A DNA stretch of 64,000 bases, from NCBI GenBank assembly GCA_020847375.1, contig JADLCB010000003.1, positions 248,001-312,000 on the forward strand. The letters are read 5' to 3'. Position 1 is the first letter of the stretch. Every line of letters starts with the position of its first letter. Positions 56,161 through 64,000 of the stretch are shown in pieces. The stretch comes from Phycisphaerales bacterium. GTDB taxonomy: Bacteria; Planctomycetota; Phycisphaerae; Tepidisphaerales; Tepidisphaeraceae. The position numbers and the translations under genes are program-made. Below the pieces are notes generated by a model. The model saw nothing but the letters and a program-made list of their open reading frames with translations, had not been told where the DNA came from and made no database searches.

Positions 56161-58251
56161 ATGCCCGCCTACACCACTGCTGATATTCGTAACGTCCTTC
56201 TGGCCGGCCACGGACAGGCCGGCAAGACCACCCTGATTGACGCCATGCTCTTTGCCGCCGGTATGACTGGCCGCAAGGGTTCAACACTGGATGGATCCAG
56301 TTTCAGCGATTTTGAGAAGGATGAGAAGGAACGTAAACACTCGATTTATTCCAGCCTTTTGTATCTGGATCACCAGGGCAAGCGGATCAACCTGATTGAC
56401 AGCCCCGGTTCATCGGATCTGATCGGCGGCGCACTGAGCTGCCTGCCAGCGGTGGAAACAATGATGTGTGTCATCAATGCCCAGGCGGGTATTGAAGTGG
56501 TGGCCCGTCGCATGATGGAAGCGGCGGTTGAAAACAACCTGCCGCGCGTGATTGTGATCAACAAACTGGATCTGCCGGAACTTGATTTGCCGGCACTGGT
56601 CAGCCGGGTGCAGGAGATGTTCGGCCCGGAGTGCCTGCCGGTGAATCTACCCGCCAGCGGTGGCAAGGCGGTTGTCAACTGCCTGGAGAACCGCAGCGGC
56701 GAAAGCGATATCCTGTCGGTTCAGCAGTGTCATACGGCGATTGTTGAGCAGATTGTCGAACTGGAGGAACAGTTGATGGAAAATTATCTGGCGGGGGAGG
56801 AGCCGGATATTGCTTCGTTGCACGATGTCTTTGAACGGGCGGTCGATCAGGGTCATCTCGTGCCCCTATTGTTTACCGATGCGCGCAGCGGCGTGGGTGT
56901 GGCGGAATTGATTGATTTTATCGCCAAGTGGCTGCCCAGCCCGCTGGAGGGAAATCTGCGTCCGTTTGTGACGATCAGCAGCGCAGCCAAGCCGGCGCAG
57001 CCGGCCACACCCGTACCGTTCCAATACTGGAATGATCCAGCCAAACCGCTTTTGGCGCATGTATTCAAGGTGACGACCGACCCTTTTGTGGGCAAGTTGG
57101 CGCTGTTCCGTGTGCATCAGGGTAAATGCAGCGGCCAGACGCAGGTCTTTGTAGGCAGCGCTAAAAAAGCGATCAAGCTGGGGCATCTGCTGCAGATACA
57201 AGGCAAGGAACACAAGGAAGTGCCGGAGGTGATTGCCGGCGATATCGCTGCGGTGGCGAAAATCGAAGACATTCACGCCAATGATGTTCTGCATGATGAT
57301 CAGGCGCTGGGGGAAGTACGTCTGGCACCGATTATGTATCCGACTCCGATGTTCGGTCTGGCCATTACCCCAAAAACGCGCGGCGATGAAGGCAAGATGT
57401 CAGCCCAGCTTGCGCGCATTGCCGAGGAGGATCCTTGTTTCAAGTGGACCACGGATCGTCAGACGCATGAAGTGGTGATTTACGGTATTGGCGAGATGCA
57501 CCTGCGTTTGATTCTGGAGCGCATGGCGGTGCGCGGGCTGCATGTTGATACCAAACCACCGAAAATTGCCTACCGGGAGACGATTCAGCAGAAAGCCGAG
57601 GGGCATCATCGCCACAAAAAACAGTCCGGTGGCGCCGGTCAGTTCGGCGAAGTATTTCTGCGCGTCGAACCATTGCCCAGCGACAGCCCGCTGCGCAAAG
57701 ACAAGGGAGGAGTGGGTCTGGAGATCGTCAACGAAGTATTCGGCGGGGCGATACCGGGCCAGTTTATTCCTGCGGTGGAAAAGGGAATCCATGACGTCAT
57801 GGAGCAAGGCGCGATTGCCGGATACCCGATCCAGGATTTGCGCGTGGCGATTACCGACGGCAAGCATCATCCGGTCGACTCCAAGGAAGTGGCGTTTCGC
57901 ACGGCGGGAAAATATGCGCTGCGCGACGCGATTCTCAAAGCCAAACCCGTCCTGCTGGAACCGATCGTCTATATGGAAGTGAGCGTGCCGGAAGACAAGG
58001 TTGGCACGATCACGGGTGATTTAAGTGGCAAGCGCGGGCGCATTCAGGGTCAGGATTTTGTCAACGGTGGCATGGCCGTGGTCAAGGCTGAAGCGCCGCT
58101 GGCGGAAGTGATGAGCTATCAGAACCAGCTCAAGAGTGTGACCGGCGGACAGGGTAGTTTTTCGATGGAATTTGATCGTTACGAAGCTGTCCCGCCGCAG
58201 GTTCAGCAGCAAATAGCAGCCCAGTATCACCCGCGGACTGAGGAGGAATGA
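56161..58251 (+). CDS. Divergent elongation factor G-like GTPase
   Basis: A 696-residue protein with the EF-G domain order: G domain, domain II (about 295-390), III, IV and V. The P-loop is GHGQAGKTTL (16-25). Switch I reads KERKHSI instead of ERGITI. Switch II reads IDSPGSSDLI instead of DTPGHVDF, so the catalytic His is Ser. G4 is NKLD. Domain IV retains HRHKKQSGGAGQFGEVFLRV. It is an EF-G-like paralogue rather than the main translocase; fusA should be elsewhere. AGGAG lies before the ATG at 56161. The frame is open 27 codons upstream. It lies 150 bp after tilS. Confidence 0.9.
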   Translation: MPAYTTADIRNVLLAGHGQAGKTTLIDAMLFAAGMTGRKGSTLDGSSFSDFEKDEKERKHSIYSSLLYLDHQGKRINLIDSPGSSDLIGGALSCLPAVETMMCVINAQAGIEVVARRMMEAAVENNLPRVIVINKLDLPELDLPALVSRVQEMFGPECLPVNLPASGGKAVVNCLENRSGESDILSVQQCHTAIVEQIVELEEQLMENYLAGEEPDIASLHDVFERAVDQGHLVPLLFTDARSGVGVAELIDFIAKWLPSPLEGNLRPFVTISSAAKPAQPATPVPFQYWNDPAKPLLAHVFKVTTDPFVGKLALFRVHQGKCSGQTQVFVGSAKKAIKLGHLLQIQGKEHKEVPEVIAGDIAAVAKIEDIHANDVLHDDQALGEVRLAPIMYPTPMFGLAITPKTRGDEGKMSAQLARIAEEDPCFKWTTDRQTHEVVIYGIGEMHLRLILERMAVRGLHVDTKPPKIAYRETIQQKAEGHHRHKKQSGGAGQFGEVFLRVEPLPSDSPLRKDKGGVGLEIVNEVFGGAIPGQFIPAVEKGIHDVMEQGAIAGYPIQDLRVAITDGKHHPVDSKEVAFRTAGKYALRDAILKAKPVLLEPIVYMEVSVPEDKVGTITGDLSGKRGRIQGQDFVNGGMAVVKAEAPLAEVMSYQNQLKSVTGGQGSFSMEFDRYEAVPPQVQQQIAAQYHPRTEEE

Positions 58252-58273
58252 AACCATCGCCAGGCAGGAACGA

Positions 58274-60085
58274 CTACGCTTGAATACCTGCGGTGTGGTG
58301 TTTCGTTTTGCCCAGGCGCACCGTGGTATGAATGGTCGCCGCCAGCGTGGCACCGATATCCTGCGCCAGAGCAGACGTGGCAGGGTTGTTGGCCGGCGCG
58401 ATGAAAAAGATGTTCTGAATGGCGGTATCGTCAGCCGCGTCGTGCAGCATGGCACTGATAATCGCGCGGGCATGGCCGCGCCGACGCTGAGCTTCAAAGG
58501 TATGGACATCACAAATGACAGCACTATCGGGCGGCAGGGCAAAATCCGGCAGCAGGGTTTGCGCCAGCGCTTCATCGGGGCGACTTGCGAACCATCCCAG
58601 GCTGCACAAGGTTTGCTGCTCGGTAATGGAGTAGAGGTGCATGCCGGCTTCAAAGCGATTCAGTGCCATTGACGCCAGTTGGCGCATCGTCAAATGGGGC
58701 GGCGGCAGTTGTCCCAGTAATAAGGCAGCCTGGTCATCACGCTGAACCTGCAGCCGGTTGTCCGGATGGGAAGTATTACGACTTGATGCGCTGCGCATCG
58801 TCGCCGGATCAATGCGATAAACCGCGCTGCTGGTCGTGCTGAGCAGGCGGGCGCGTGTCTGGCGCAAAACCGGCAACCACTTGCCCGGTCGAGCCAGTGT
58901 TATGCACTGTTTGACCAGATTTTTCGCATCAGCGGTGGACCAGTCGCGGTTTTTCAGGAAAGTCCGTGCTGTTTCCCGCGTACAGCATTTGAACTGACCG
59001 AGCGAAAAACCGGATTCGCCGGCGTAGACGCTGAGTTTATGCACCGTGTCGTGGTCGTTGGCTGAGCGCTGTTTGTAGGCATCGTCGCCGGGGGTGAGAT
59101 CGATGGTGTCGTACCCTTCGTGCAGCAGCAGACGGGCCAGCAGCAGCAGGTGAATCTTGGAGGGTGAATGTTTGCTCAACCACGGGTTGTGAACGGTAAT
59201 ACCCAATTGAAATTCGCGCCGGGTGATGATGCCCAGGTACAAAGCGACAAACGTGTCGCCAGCGGTGGTGATCGTGGCGTGCATCAGGTTGTCCGCTTCG
59301 ATAAGGCGATGATGAAATTCGCGCTTGGCCGGATCATGTCCGAATGGGGCAATGTCGTGCAGGGCGGTATGACGCAGATCGTAGGCAGCGATGGTCTGAT
59401 CCAGCGTATCGACAAACTCGCGGCGGTCGGTCAGACGACGAATGGACAGTCGGCCAAATTTCTCCAGCCGCTTGATCTTTCCCTTGTTGGAACTTTTGCG
59501 CAATGATTTTTCAACTTCGCCACCATTGCCCAGTCGCATCAGGGGCCGCGTGACAGGACAGAGCAGCCCCAGGTTTGATCGGGGCGCCAGCGTCAACCGG
59601 CAGGAAGAATCAGATTCGCTCAGCCAGTCCAGCGGCATGGTGGGTGGCAGGTAACGAAACTCCAAAGATGATAAGTCCCGAATCAGACGCTGGGCGGCGC
59701 GCAAGGCTGCCGTACCGAAGGTGGCAACATCGTCTAGGCGGCAAATCCAAGTGTGATACTCCGCCTGTTCGCCACCGGCATTACCCAGCCCGCCGTCGCG
59801 GCTGCGGTACAAAGCCAACAGACCAGCCAGTCGATTGGTTGTGTCAAACCCGCAGATCAGCACAGGCTGCATCCATGATCGGTAGGCGCCATACCATGCG
59901 CAGATATACCCGGGACTTTGAAAACCCGTAGCCCAGGGGCATTGCGCTAACAACATTGTCCAGGCGCTGATAAAGGCTGGATCACTGCAACGCTGCTCGG
60001 CCGCCACACCCTGAATGACTTCAATTCGTATCACCGTAACTACCGTGTCTATCCGATTTTCGGACGTTTTACGAATATCAGTCAA
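58274..60085 (-). CDS. Two-module acetyltransferase (CelD/FemAB-like plus GNAT)
   Basis: A 603-residue cytosolic protein. The N-terminal 380 residues resemble the CelD/BioF2-like GNAT-fold family seen in cellulose and polysaccharide loci: PWATGFQSPGYICAWYGAY near the start, EKSLRKSSNKGKIKRLEKFG, and GYDTIDLTPGDDAYKQR near the end. The C-terminal part (about 470-603) is a separate GNAT domain with the acetyl-CoA loop RRRGHARAII. A basic linker joins them. It probably acylates a sugar or cell-surface precursor. The start is a TTG at 60085 with no clear binding site, and an internal start is possible. It is convergent with EF-G. Confidence 0.8.
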   Translation of the reverse strand: MTDIRKTSENRIDTVVTVIRIEVIQGVAAEQRCSDPAFISAWTMLLAQCPWATGFQSPGYICAWYGAYRSWMQPVLICGFDTTNRLAGLLALYRSRDGGLGNAGGEQAEYHTWICRLDDVATFGTAALRAAQRLIRDLSSLEFRYLPPTMPLDWLSESDSSCRLTLAPRSNLGLLCPVTRPLMRLGNGGEVEKSLRKSSNKGKIKRLEKFGRLSIRRLTDRREFVDTLDQTIAAYDLRHTALHDIAPFGHDPAKREFHHRLIEADNLMHATITTAGDTFVALYLGIITRREFQLGITVHNPWLSKHSPSKIHLLLLARLLLHEGYDTIDLTPGDDAYKQRSANDHDTVHKLSVYAGESGFSLGQFKCCTRETARTFLKNRDWSTADAKNLVKQCITLARPGKWLPVLRQTRARLLSTTSSAVYRIDPATMRSASSRNTSHPDNRLQVQRDDQAALLLGQLPPPHLTMRQLASMALNRFEAGMHLYSITEQQTLCSLGWFASRPDEALAQTLLPDFALPPDSAVICDVHTFEAQRRRGHARAIISAMLHDAADDTAIQNIFFIAPANNPATSALAQDIGATLAATIHTTVRLGKTKHHTAGIQA

Positions 60086-60402
60086 TTGAGATTCGTGCAG
60101 CAGATCATACCACTGGTTTGACGTTCAGAAGATTTAACCATGGACGAATGGAGCAATTTTATCATGATCAGGCGTCAAAGTAGTGAAAATGATTTTGCTG
60201 CGACGACCAACTGGCGATATGGTTGCGCGTCGGTTGTGATGTGCTGGTTATCGGTCTCAAAAGACTCAGCCAGGTGCAGCCGAACAGACCGGAGCATCGG
60301 TCATCTGCCCGGGCGCGCGATTACAGGACTATGCGCGCAGCGCGGCAGGGGTATAATCAGCGGTTTCATGGTTAACAAAAGCATCACACGGAGGTAGCGC
60401 GC
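60086..60402. other. Divergent intergenic region before YggS
   Basis: 317 bp without a credible gene. A TATAAT at 60352-60357 preceded by GGCAGGGG is the likely -10 for the YggS gene, 46 bp before its start; no -35 match is clear. The rest shows nothing. Confidence 0.4.
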
Positions 60403-61164
60403 GTGGCGAAAAAATCCCCATTGGCGGAACGGTTGGACCAGGTTCATCAGCGGATTGCTGACGCCTGTGCCAAAGCCCGGCGTCAGCCATCGGAGGTGAT
60501 GCTGGTGGCGGTGACGAAATACGCCGCACCGGAGCAGATCCGGGAGCTGGTGCAACTGGGCGTGACTGATCTGGGTGAAAACAAGGTTCAGCAACTGGCG
60601 CAGCGGGCGCCGCAGATCAATGAATTTTTCGCCCGGCGGCAGGCGGTGGATGAAAATCAGATCGGACGGTTGCGCTGGCATATGGTGGGGCATTTGCAGC
60701 GCAATAAGGTCAAACAGATTTTACCGCTGGTGAGTTTGATTCATTCGGTGGACAGTCTGCGTCTGGCGGAGGAATTGAACATCCAGGCCGGCAAACTGGG
60801 GCGACGGGTTCCAGTGCTGCTGCAGATCAATGCCAGCGAAGAGGCGAGTAAAAGTGGCGTGGCGGTCGGGGCTTCGACGCACCTGGCGGAACAAATCGCA
60901 TCAATGGAAAACCTGGCGATGTCGGGGGTGATGACCATGGGGCCGCTGGAAGCTTCGCCGGCGCAGATTCAGGCGATATTTGCCCGTGTGCGCGAGATTT
61001 TTGAGGAGATGCGCTGGCAGAAAATTGGCGGTAACGACTTGCGCTATCTGAGCATGGGGATGAGCGATGATTTTGAGCTGGCGATTGCGGAAGGGGCCAA
61101 TGTAATCCGCATTGGCAGTGCTCTGTTTGGCCCTAAACCGCCGGATGCGGAAGAAGTACGATAG
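60403..61164 (+). CDS. YggS-family pyridoxal phosphate homeostasis protein
   Basis: A 253-residue single-domain alanine-racemase-fold protein. The PLP lysine is in VAVTKYAAPEQIRELVQLG. Then LGENKVQQL, WHMVGHLQRNKVKQIL, QINASEEASKSGV, GVMTMGPL and LSMGMSDDFELAIAEGANVIRIGSALFG follow. It binds and buffers PLP in the cytosol. The start is GTG at 60403 with GGAGG upstream. Length is normal. Confidence 0.95.
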   Translation: MAKKSPLAERLDQVHQRIADACAKARRQPSEVMLVAVTKYAAPEQIRELVQLGVTDLGENKVQQLAQRAPQINEFFARRQAVDENQIGRLRWHMVGHLQRNKVKQILPLVSLIHSVDSLRLAEELNIQAGKLGRRVPVLLQINASEEASKSGVAVGASTHLAEQIASMENLAMSGVMTMGPLEASPAQIQAIFARVREIFEEMRWQKIGGNDLRYLSMGMSDDFELAIAEGANVIRIGSALFGPKPPDAEEVR

Positions 61165-61279
61165 AACGAAAACGTGTTGCCACAACACCTTGACGGCGCA
61201 GGCGGCCAGCCGGTGCGGATAAGCAAGCGCATGGAAACAATGTGATGTGCGAAAATAGTAATTGGATGATAACTGCGTT

Positions 61280-61699
61280 TTACGCGCGGGGCGTGATACG
61301 AATTTCGCGGATTCGCGGCGAAAGCGCCGTCAATTGAATATCAATCGTGTCTGGTGGCAGGAGCGATTTCACCCGGCTGGCCCATTCCACCACCACCACG
61401 CCGTTTTGTTCGAGCAGCTCGGAGAAACCGATGGTTTGAAAATCGTCCGTGCCATGAACGCGGTAGGCATCGAGATGGTATACGGTTAATCGCCCGGTTC
61501 CGTAAATGTTCAGCAGCACAAACGTGGGGCTGGTCACGCGATCCGTGGCTCCCAGACCCCGGACCAAGCCGCGAACAAATTGCGTCTTGCCGGCGCCAAG
61601 GTCGCCTTCCAAGGCAATACACGTTCCGCCTCTCAGCGTGCTGGCCAGGTCAGCCGCGATGGATTCAGTCTGAGCGATGGAACGCGAGCGATAAATCAC
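61280..61699 (-). CDS. tsaE: tRNA threonylcarbamoyladenosine biosynthesis protein TsaE
   Basis: A 139-residue ATPase of t6A synthesis. Walker A is EGDLGAGKTQFVRGL (about 31-45), then TSPTFVLLNIY, YHLDAYR and VVEWASR. It works with TsaB and TsaD, which are not nearby. The start is a GTG at 61699. A TATCAT (61713-61708) ends eight bases before it, consistent with a leaderless message. It is convergent with YggS. Confidence 0.94.
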   Translation of the reverse strand: MIYRSRSIAQTESIAADLASTLRGGTCIALEGDLGAGKTQFVRGLVRGLGATDRVTSPTFVLLNIYGTGRLTVYHLDAYRVHGTDDFQTIGFSELLEQNGVVVVEWASRVKSLLPPDTIDIQLTALSPRIREIRITPRA

Positions 61700-61888
61700 A
61701 CCCAGCCATGATAATGGAATCTGAAATTTGGTGCATACCTCACTTGAGTATTCATAATTGGTTATCTACAATACGCTTAGATAGGGCGTCGATAACGCAA
61801 TGAAAAGAAAATTAAAGATTTTTTCATCGTGTTGCCGACGTGTAACTGTAGATGTATTTGCGCATGATATTATGTGTGCAGATATGAA

Positions 61889-62011
61889 AGTTTAGCTTGA
61901 CTCTGCCGGGCAATCCGATAAGCTAAACTGGGTAACTTAAAAGGCAAGCGCCTACGGCGCATTTTCTCCCCTCCGGAAGACAGCGAGCTTAACCGCCGCT
62001 GTCTTCTTTTT
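61889..62011 (+). ncRNA. Structured RNA with three hairpins ending in a terminator
   Basis: AGTTTAGCTT (61889-61898) pairs perfectly with AAGCTAAACT (61920-61929) around a 21-base apical part that itself can form TGCC-G-GGCA. A second hairpin is GCGCC-TAC-GGCGC (61948-61960). The third is the intrinsic terminator at 61976-62011. No known family matches by eye. It is either an independent small RNA of about 120 nt or a terminating leader for the glycosyltransferase 32 bp further on. The rest of the 61700-62042 gap has no gene. Confidence 0.55.
61976..62011 (+). terminator. Strong intrinsic terminator
   Basis: GAAGACAGCG (61976-61985) pairs with CGCTGTCTTC (61997-62006), a perfect 10-bp stem with an 11-base loop, followed by five T (62007-62011). 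Confidence 0.88.
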
Positions 62012-62031
62012 GTTAACTCGTGACCAGTCGG

Positions 62032-62037
62032 TAAGAT
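62032..62037 (+). promoter_or_regulatory. -10 box next to the glycosyltransferase start
   Basis: TAAGAT ends 5 bp before the ATG at 62043, with TTGTTA at 62010-62015 (spacer 16). It places the start of transcription at or near the initiation codon and downstream of the terminator. Confidence 0.5.
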
Positions 62038-62042
62038 AGATC

Positions 62043-63407
62043 ATGATGACGATCCGCTGGACTATCTCCCGCCAACTGTGGGCGCTTGTCCTAGTGACGA
62101 TTATTGTCCGCGTGCCGTGGTTACTGCTCCAACCAACCGATCTTGCCCATATCCGTCAGCAGTTACCTGATCAGGCGGAATATCTTGAAATTGCGAATAA
62201 TCTGCGGGCTGAACAGAGTCTGCATTTTCATGATCCGCGTTTTGCGGGTGAGGTTTACGCCTTTCGCATGCCCGGTTATCCAGTCTTGATCGCGCTGCTG
62301 GGTGGTCAGCCGACGCTGGTACGCATCGCGCAGGTGCTACTTGATGCCAGCACCGTGGTCGCGGCCTACTTCATCACACGCGGCTGGATGGTTCGCCGCC
62401 GCGCGATGGATCGTGAAGCGGCGGATCAGCCTTTCACGTCATACAACAGATTGCAGGAGGGCAAGACCGATAGCACAAGATATAGCCACTGGATCGGGCT
62501 GCCTTTTCTGGCGGGACTGCTGGTTGCGCTCAATCCTTGGATGATCTATTTTTCTTCGCTGCTGCTCAGCGAGACATTGTTTACAGCCATGCTCGCGTGG
62601 GGGCTGGTGCTTTTTGGTCTGCCGGTCGAGCGGCGATGGGGACTGATCGGCGGAATACTTCTGACAGCGCTGAGTATCTACGTGCGCCCATCCGCGCTGC
62701 TTTTGCCGGTGGTGCTCACCATGTTTTCGATCTGGGCGAACCACCGCGACCAGCCATCGTATAACAATAGCCATTGGGGCTGGCCAGTCGTGCGATCAAG
62801 TGTTGTCTGGGCGACAGGCAGCCTGATTGTCACAATGCTTGTGCTTTTGCCATGGGGTTGGCGCAATCATCAGCATCCGGCCGTGCAGCACTGGATCTGG
62901 ACGACCACCAACACCGGGTTTACCGCGTACGATGGGTATCAACCGGCGGCAACCGGTGCTTCGGATCAACGTTTCACAATCTCCATGCCGCAGTTGCAAA
63001 CCATGAATGAAGTTCAGCGATCGGCGTATTTGAATAAGCTGGCGTGGCAGGCAGCACTGGATGATCCCGGTCGCAGTCTTGAACTGATGCTGTTGCGGGT
63101 GATCCGTACCTGGAGTCCATTGCCGTTGAGTCAGCAGTATTCCCGGTTTGGTTACATTTTGCCGGCGGTGTTTTATTCGATTCCCTTCTTTCTATTGGTT
63201 TTATTGGGGTTAGGGCGCGGTGAAATGACAAAAATGGCAAAATTGTTCCTGCTGGCGCCGGCATTTTATTTTACACTGATTCATGGGCTGACGGTGGGTT
63301 CAGCCCGTTATCGCATTCCGGTTGAAGCGCCGCTGGCGGTGCTGGCTGGCGCCGGTTTGACCAGTGCGTGGGTTATGATGCAGCATCGGCGGCGTGCATC
63401 GGAATAA
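62043..63407 (+). CDS. GT-C/PMT-type membrane glycosyltransferase
   Basis: A 454-residue protein with a first membrane segment (LWALVLVTIIVRVPWLLL), then an external loop with PDQAEYLEIANNLRAEQSLHF and FRMPGYPVLIALLGG. About eight further spans follow. The D-x-x-E-Y-L-x-I-A-x-N-L pattern is typical of GT39-like enzymes that use lipid-linked sugars. It shares the class with the genes at 1-2071 and 37131-38951. A -10 sits next to the ATG (leaderless candidate). It precedes an AsmA-like gene by 84 bp. Confidence 0.82.
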   Translation: MMTIRWTISRQLWALVLVTIIVRVPWLLLQPTDLAHIRQQLPDQAEYLEIANNLRAEQSLHFHDPRFAGEVYAFRMPGYPVLIALLGGQPTLVRIAQVLLDASTVVAAYFITRGWMVRRRAMDREAADQPFTSYNRLQEGKTDSTRYSHWIGLPFLAGLLVALNPWMIYFSSLLLSETLFTAMLAWGLVLFGLPVERRWGLIGGILLTALSIYVRPSALLLPVVLTMFSIWANHRDQPSYNNSHWGWPVVRSSVVWATGSLIVTMLVLLPWGWRNHQHPAVQHWIWTTTNTGFTAYDGYQPAATGASDQRFTISMPQLQTMNEVQRSAYLNKLAWQAALDDPGRSLELMLLRVIRTWSPLPLSQQYSRFGYILPAVFYSIPFFLLVLLGLGRGEMTKMAKLFLLAPAFYFTLIHGLTVGSARYRIPVEAPLAVLAGAGLTSAWVMMQHRRRASE

Positions 63408-63491
63408 CCCCAGACCGAGGCAACAAGTTTCAACCAGACAGCCTGATCGTAAAACTCGAACATCACAAAACCCTGAATAGCCAACGTCTTC

Positions 63492-64000
63492 ATGCCGCTT
63501 CAACCTGATCAGCCTGAATCTCAATCGGCCCAGCCGCCTGCCGGCAGCGGATTATCGCGTCGGCCGATCAGCAAATTGCGTCGCTGGACGATGGGTGTCG
63601 TGCTGGTGATTTTGTTGATCATCATTTTCTCCCACGCCTATCTGACCAATGGCGATCGTGTGAAGCAGATGGCTGAGAGCTATCTATCGCATGTGCTCAA
63701 CGCCAGGGTCGAAGTTGGTTCAGCCGATCTTTCGATTTTTGAAGGAATGAGCCTGAGCAAGGTGGCGATTTACATCGATTCCTCCAACTCGCCCGAATCG
63801 CTCATTTTTACCGCGGATGTTTTCCGGGTGGATTACAAACCACAGGCGCTTCTGCTGGGCAAGCTTGATGCCCTGCAGATTATCGCGGTGGGGCCGCGGG
63901 TCCACCTGACAGAAAACCTCGACACCGGCCTGTGGAACTACGAATTGTTCCTACGCAATCAATCGCTTAATGCGTCGGCGCTGGATCCATCGCGCCGGCG
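63492..64000 (+). CDS. AsmA/DUF748-like envelope protein, cut by the window end
   Basis: 169 codons are visible, with no stop. A Pro/Gln-rich cytosolic start is followed by one membrane segment (MGVVLVILLIIIFSHAYL), then periplasmic sequence: MAESYLSHVLNARVEVGSADLSIFEGMSLSKVAIYI, LLLGKLDALQIIAVGPRVHL. The order of membrane anchor, xxVEVGxA and L/I-x-L/V-x-P-x-V-x-L elements is that of AsmA-family proteins, which act as lipid-transport or assembly factors between the membranes. No ribosome-binding site stands out. Function beyond family is not inferable from the fragment. Confidence 0.75.
   Translation, partial: MPLQPDQPESQSAQPPAGSGLSRRPISKLRRWTMGVVLVILLIIIFSHAYLTNGDRVKQMAESYLSHVLNARVEVGSADLSIFEGMSLSKVAIYIDSSNSPESLIFTADVFRVDYKPQALLLGKLDALQIIAVGPRVHLTENLDTGLWNYELFLRNQSLNASALDPSRR

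Noticed and set aside
60140-60397. Short open frame of 85 codons before YggS
   Set aside because: Composition is unlike a protein, there is no ribosome site, and it spans the promoter region of YggS.

Overview
The window looks like chromosomal DNA of a Planctomycetota bacterium, probably class Phycisphaerae. Four things suggest this. A secreted beta-helix protein carries an N-terminal LEPRxLL-like motif (LETLEHRRLLAG) typical of planctomycete surface proteins. A prepilin-like protein has the H-X9-DG style C-terminus common in this phylum. EF-Tu and EF-G have unusual switch regions. Several conserved hypotheticals resemble planctomycete families. The lineage is inferred from protein character, not from a 16S gene (none is present). 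Genes for Kdo transferase, a WaaP-like kinase and an AsmA-like protein indicate a diderm envelope with lipopolysaccharide.

Layout. 1-4.7 kb (minus strand): an incomplete GT-C glycosyltransferase, a stand-alone nuoA, and a two-gene cassette of unknown membrane proteins behind a near-consensus promoter. 4.9-12.4 kb: Kdo transferase, a SNF2 helicase, a putative small RNA locus ended by a strong terminator, a LigD-phosphoesterase-like protein, a Cys/Met-metabolism PLP enzyme and a TlyA-type rRNA methylase. 12.5-16.3 kb: the translation/transcription block tRNA-Thr, tuf, rpmG, tRNA-Trp, secE, nusG and a small membrane protein. 16.4-22.7 kb (minus strand): recR, a three-gene phosphorelay, and a DUF4198 / prepilin / Cys-rich cluster. 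22.8-27.8 kb: aconitase, a soluble histidine kinase, lexA with palindromes on its promoter, and a small motility-type protein.

27.9-34.4 kb: small membrane and coiled-coil proteins, a lone ABC ATPase, a planctomycete hypothetical, a WaaP-like kinase, the LEPRxLL beta-helix protein and a membrane protein. 34.6-46.8 kb: priA, a GT-C transferase, YkgJ and prmC, an MFS transporter, a degenerate B12-domain protein, mutS and a methyltransferase. 47-55 kb: GT2 plus DUF2304, a TIM-barrel isomerase, a prepilin/beta-helix fusion, pyrH, DinB-like, a 3D-domain protein and a secreted hypothetical. 55-64 kb: tilS, a divergent EF-G, a double acetyltransferase, YggS, tsaE, a structured RNA ending in a terminator, another GT-C protein, and an incomplete AsmA-like protein.

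Most of the window is housekeeping and envelope biology, with no insertion sequences, phage genes or CRISPR array seen. The most unusual items are the prepilin/pectate-lyase-fold fusion and its LEPRxLL paralogue, the two-gene repeat/membrane cassette at 2.8-4.6 kb, the RNA at 61.9-62.0 kb, the altered G-domain motifs of EF-Tu and EF-G, and a recurring placement of -10 boxes right at start codons that points to leaderless mRNAs.
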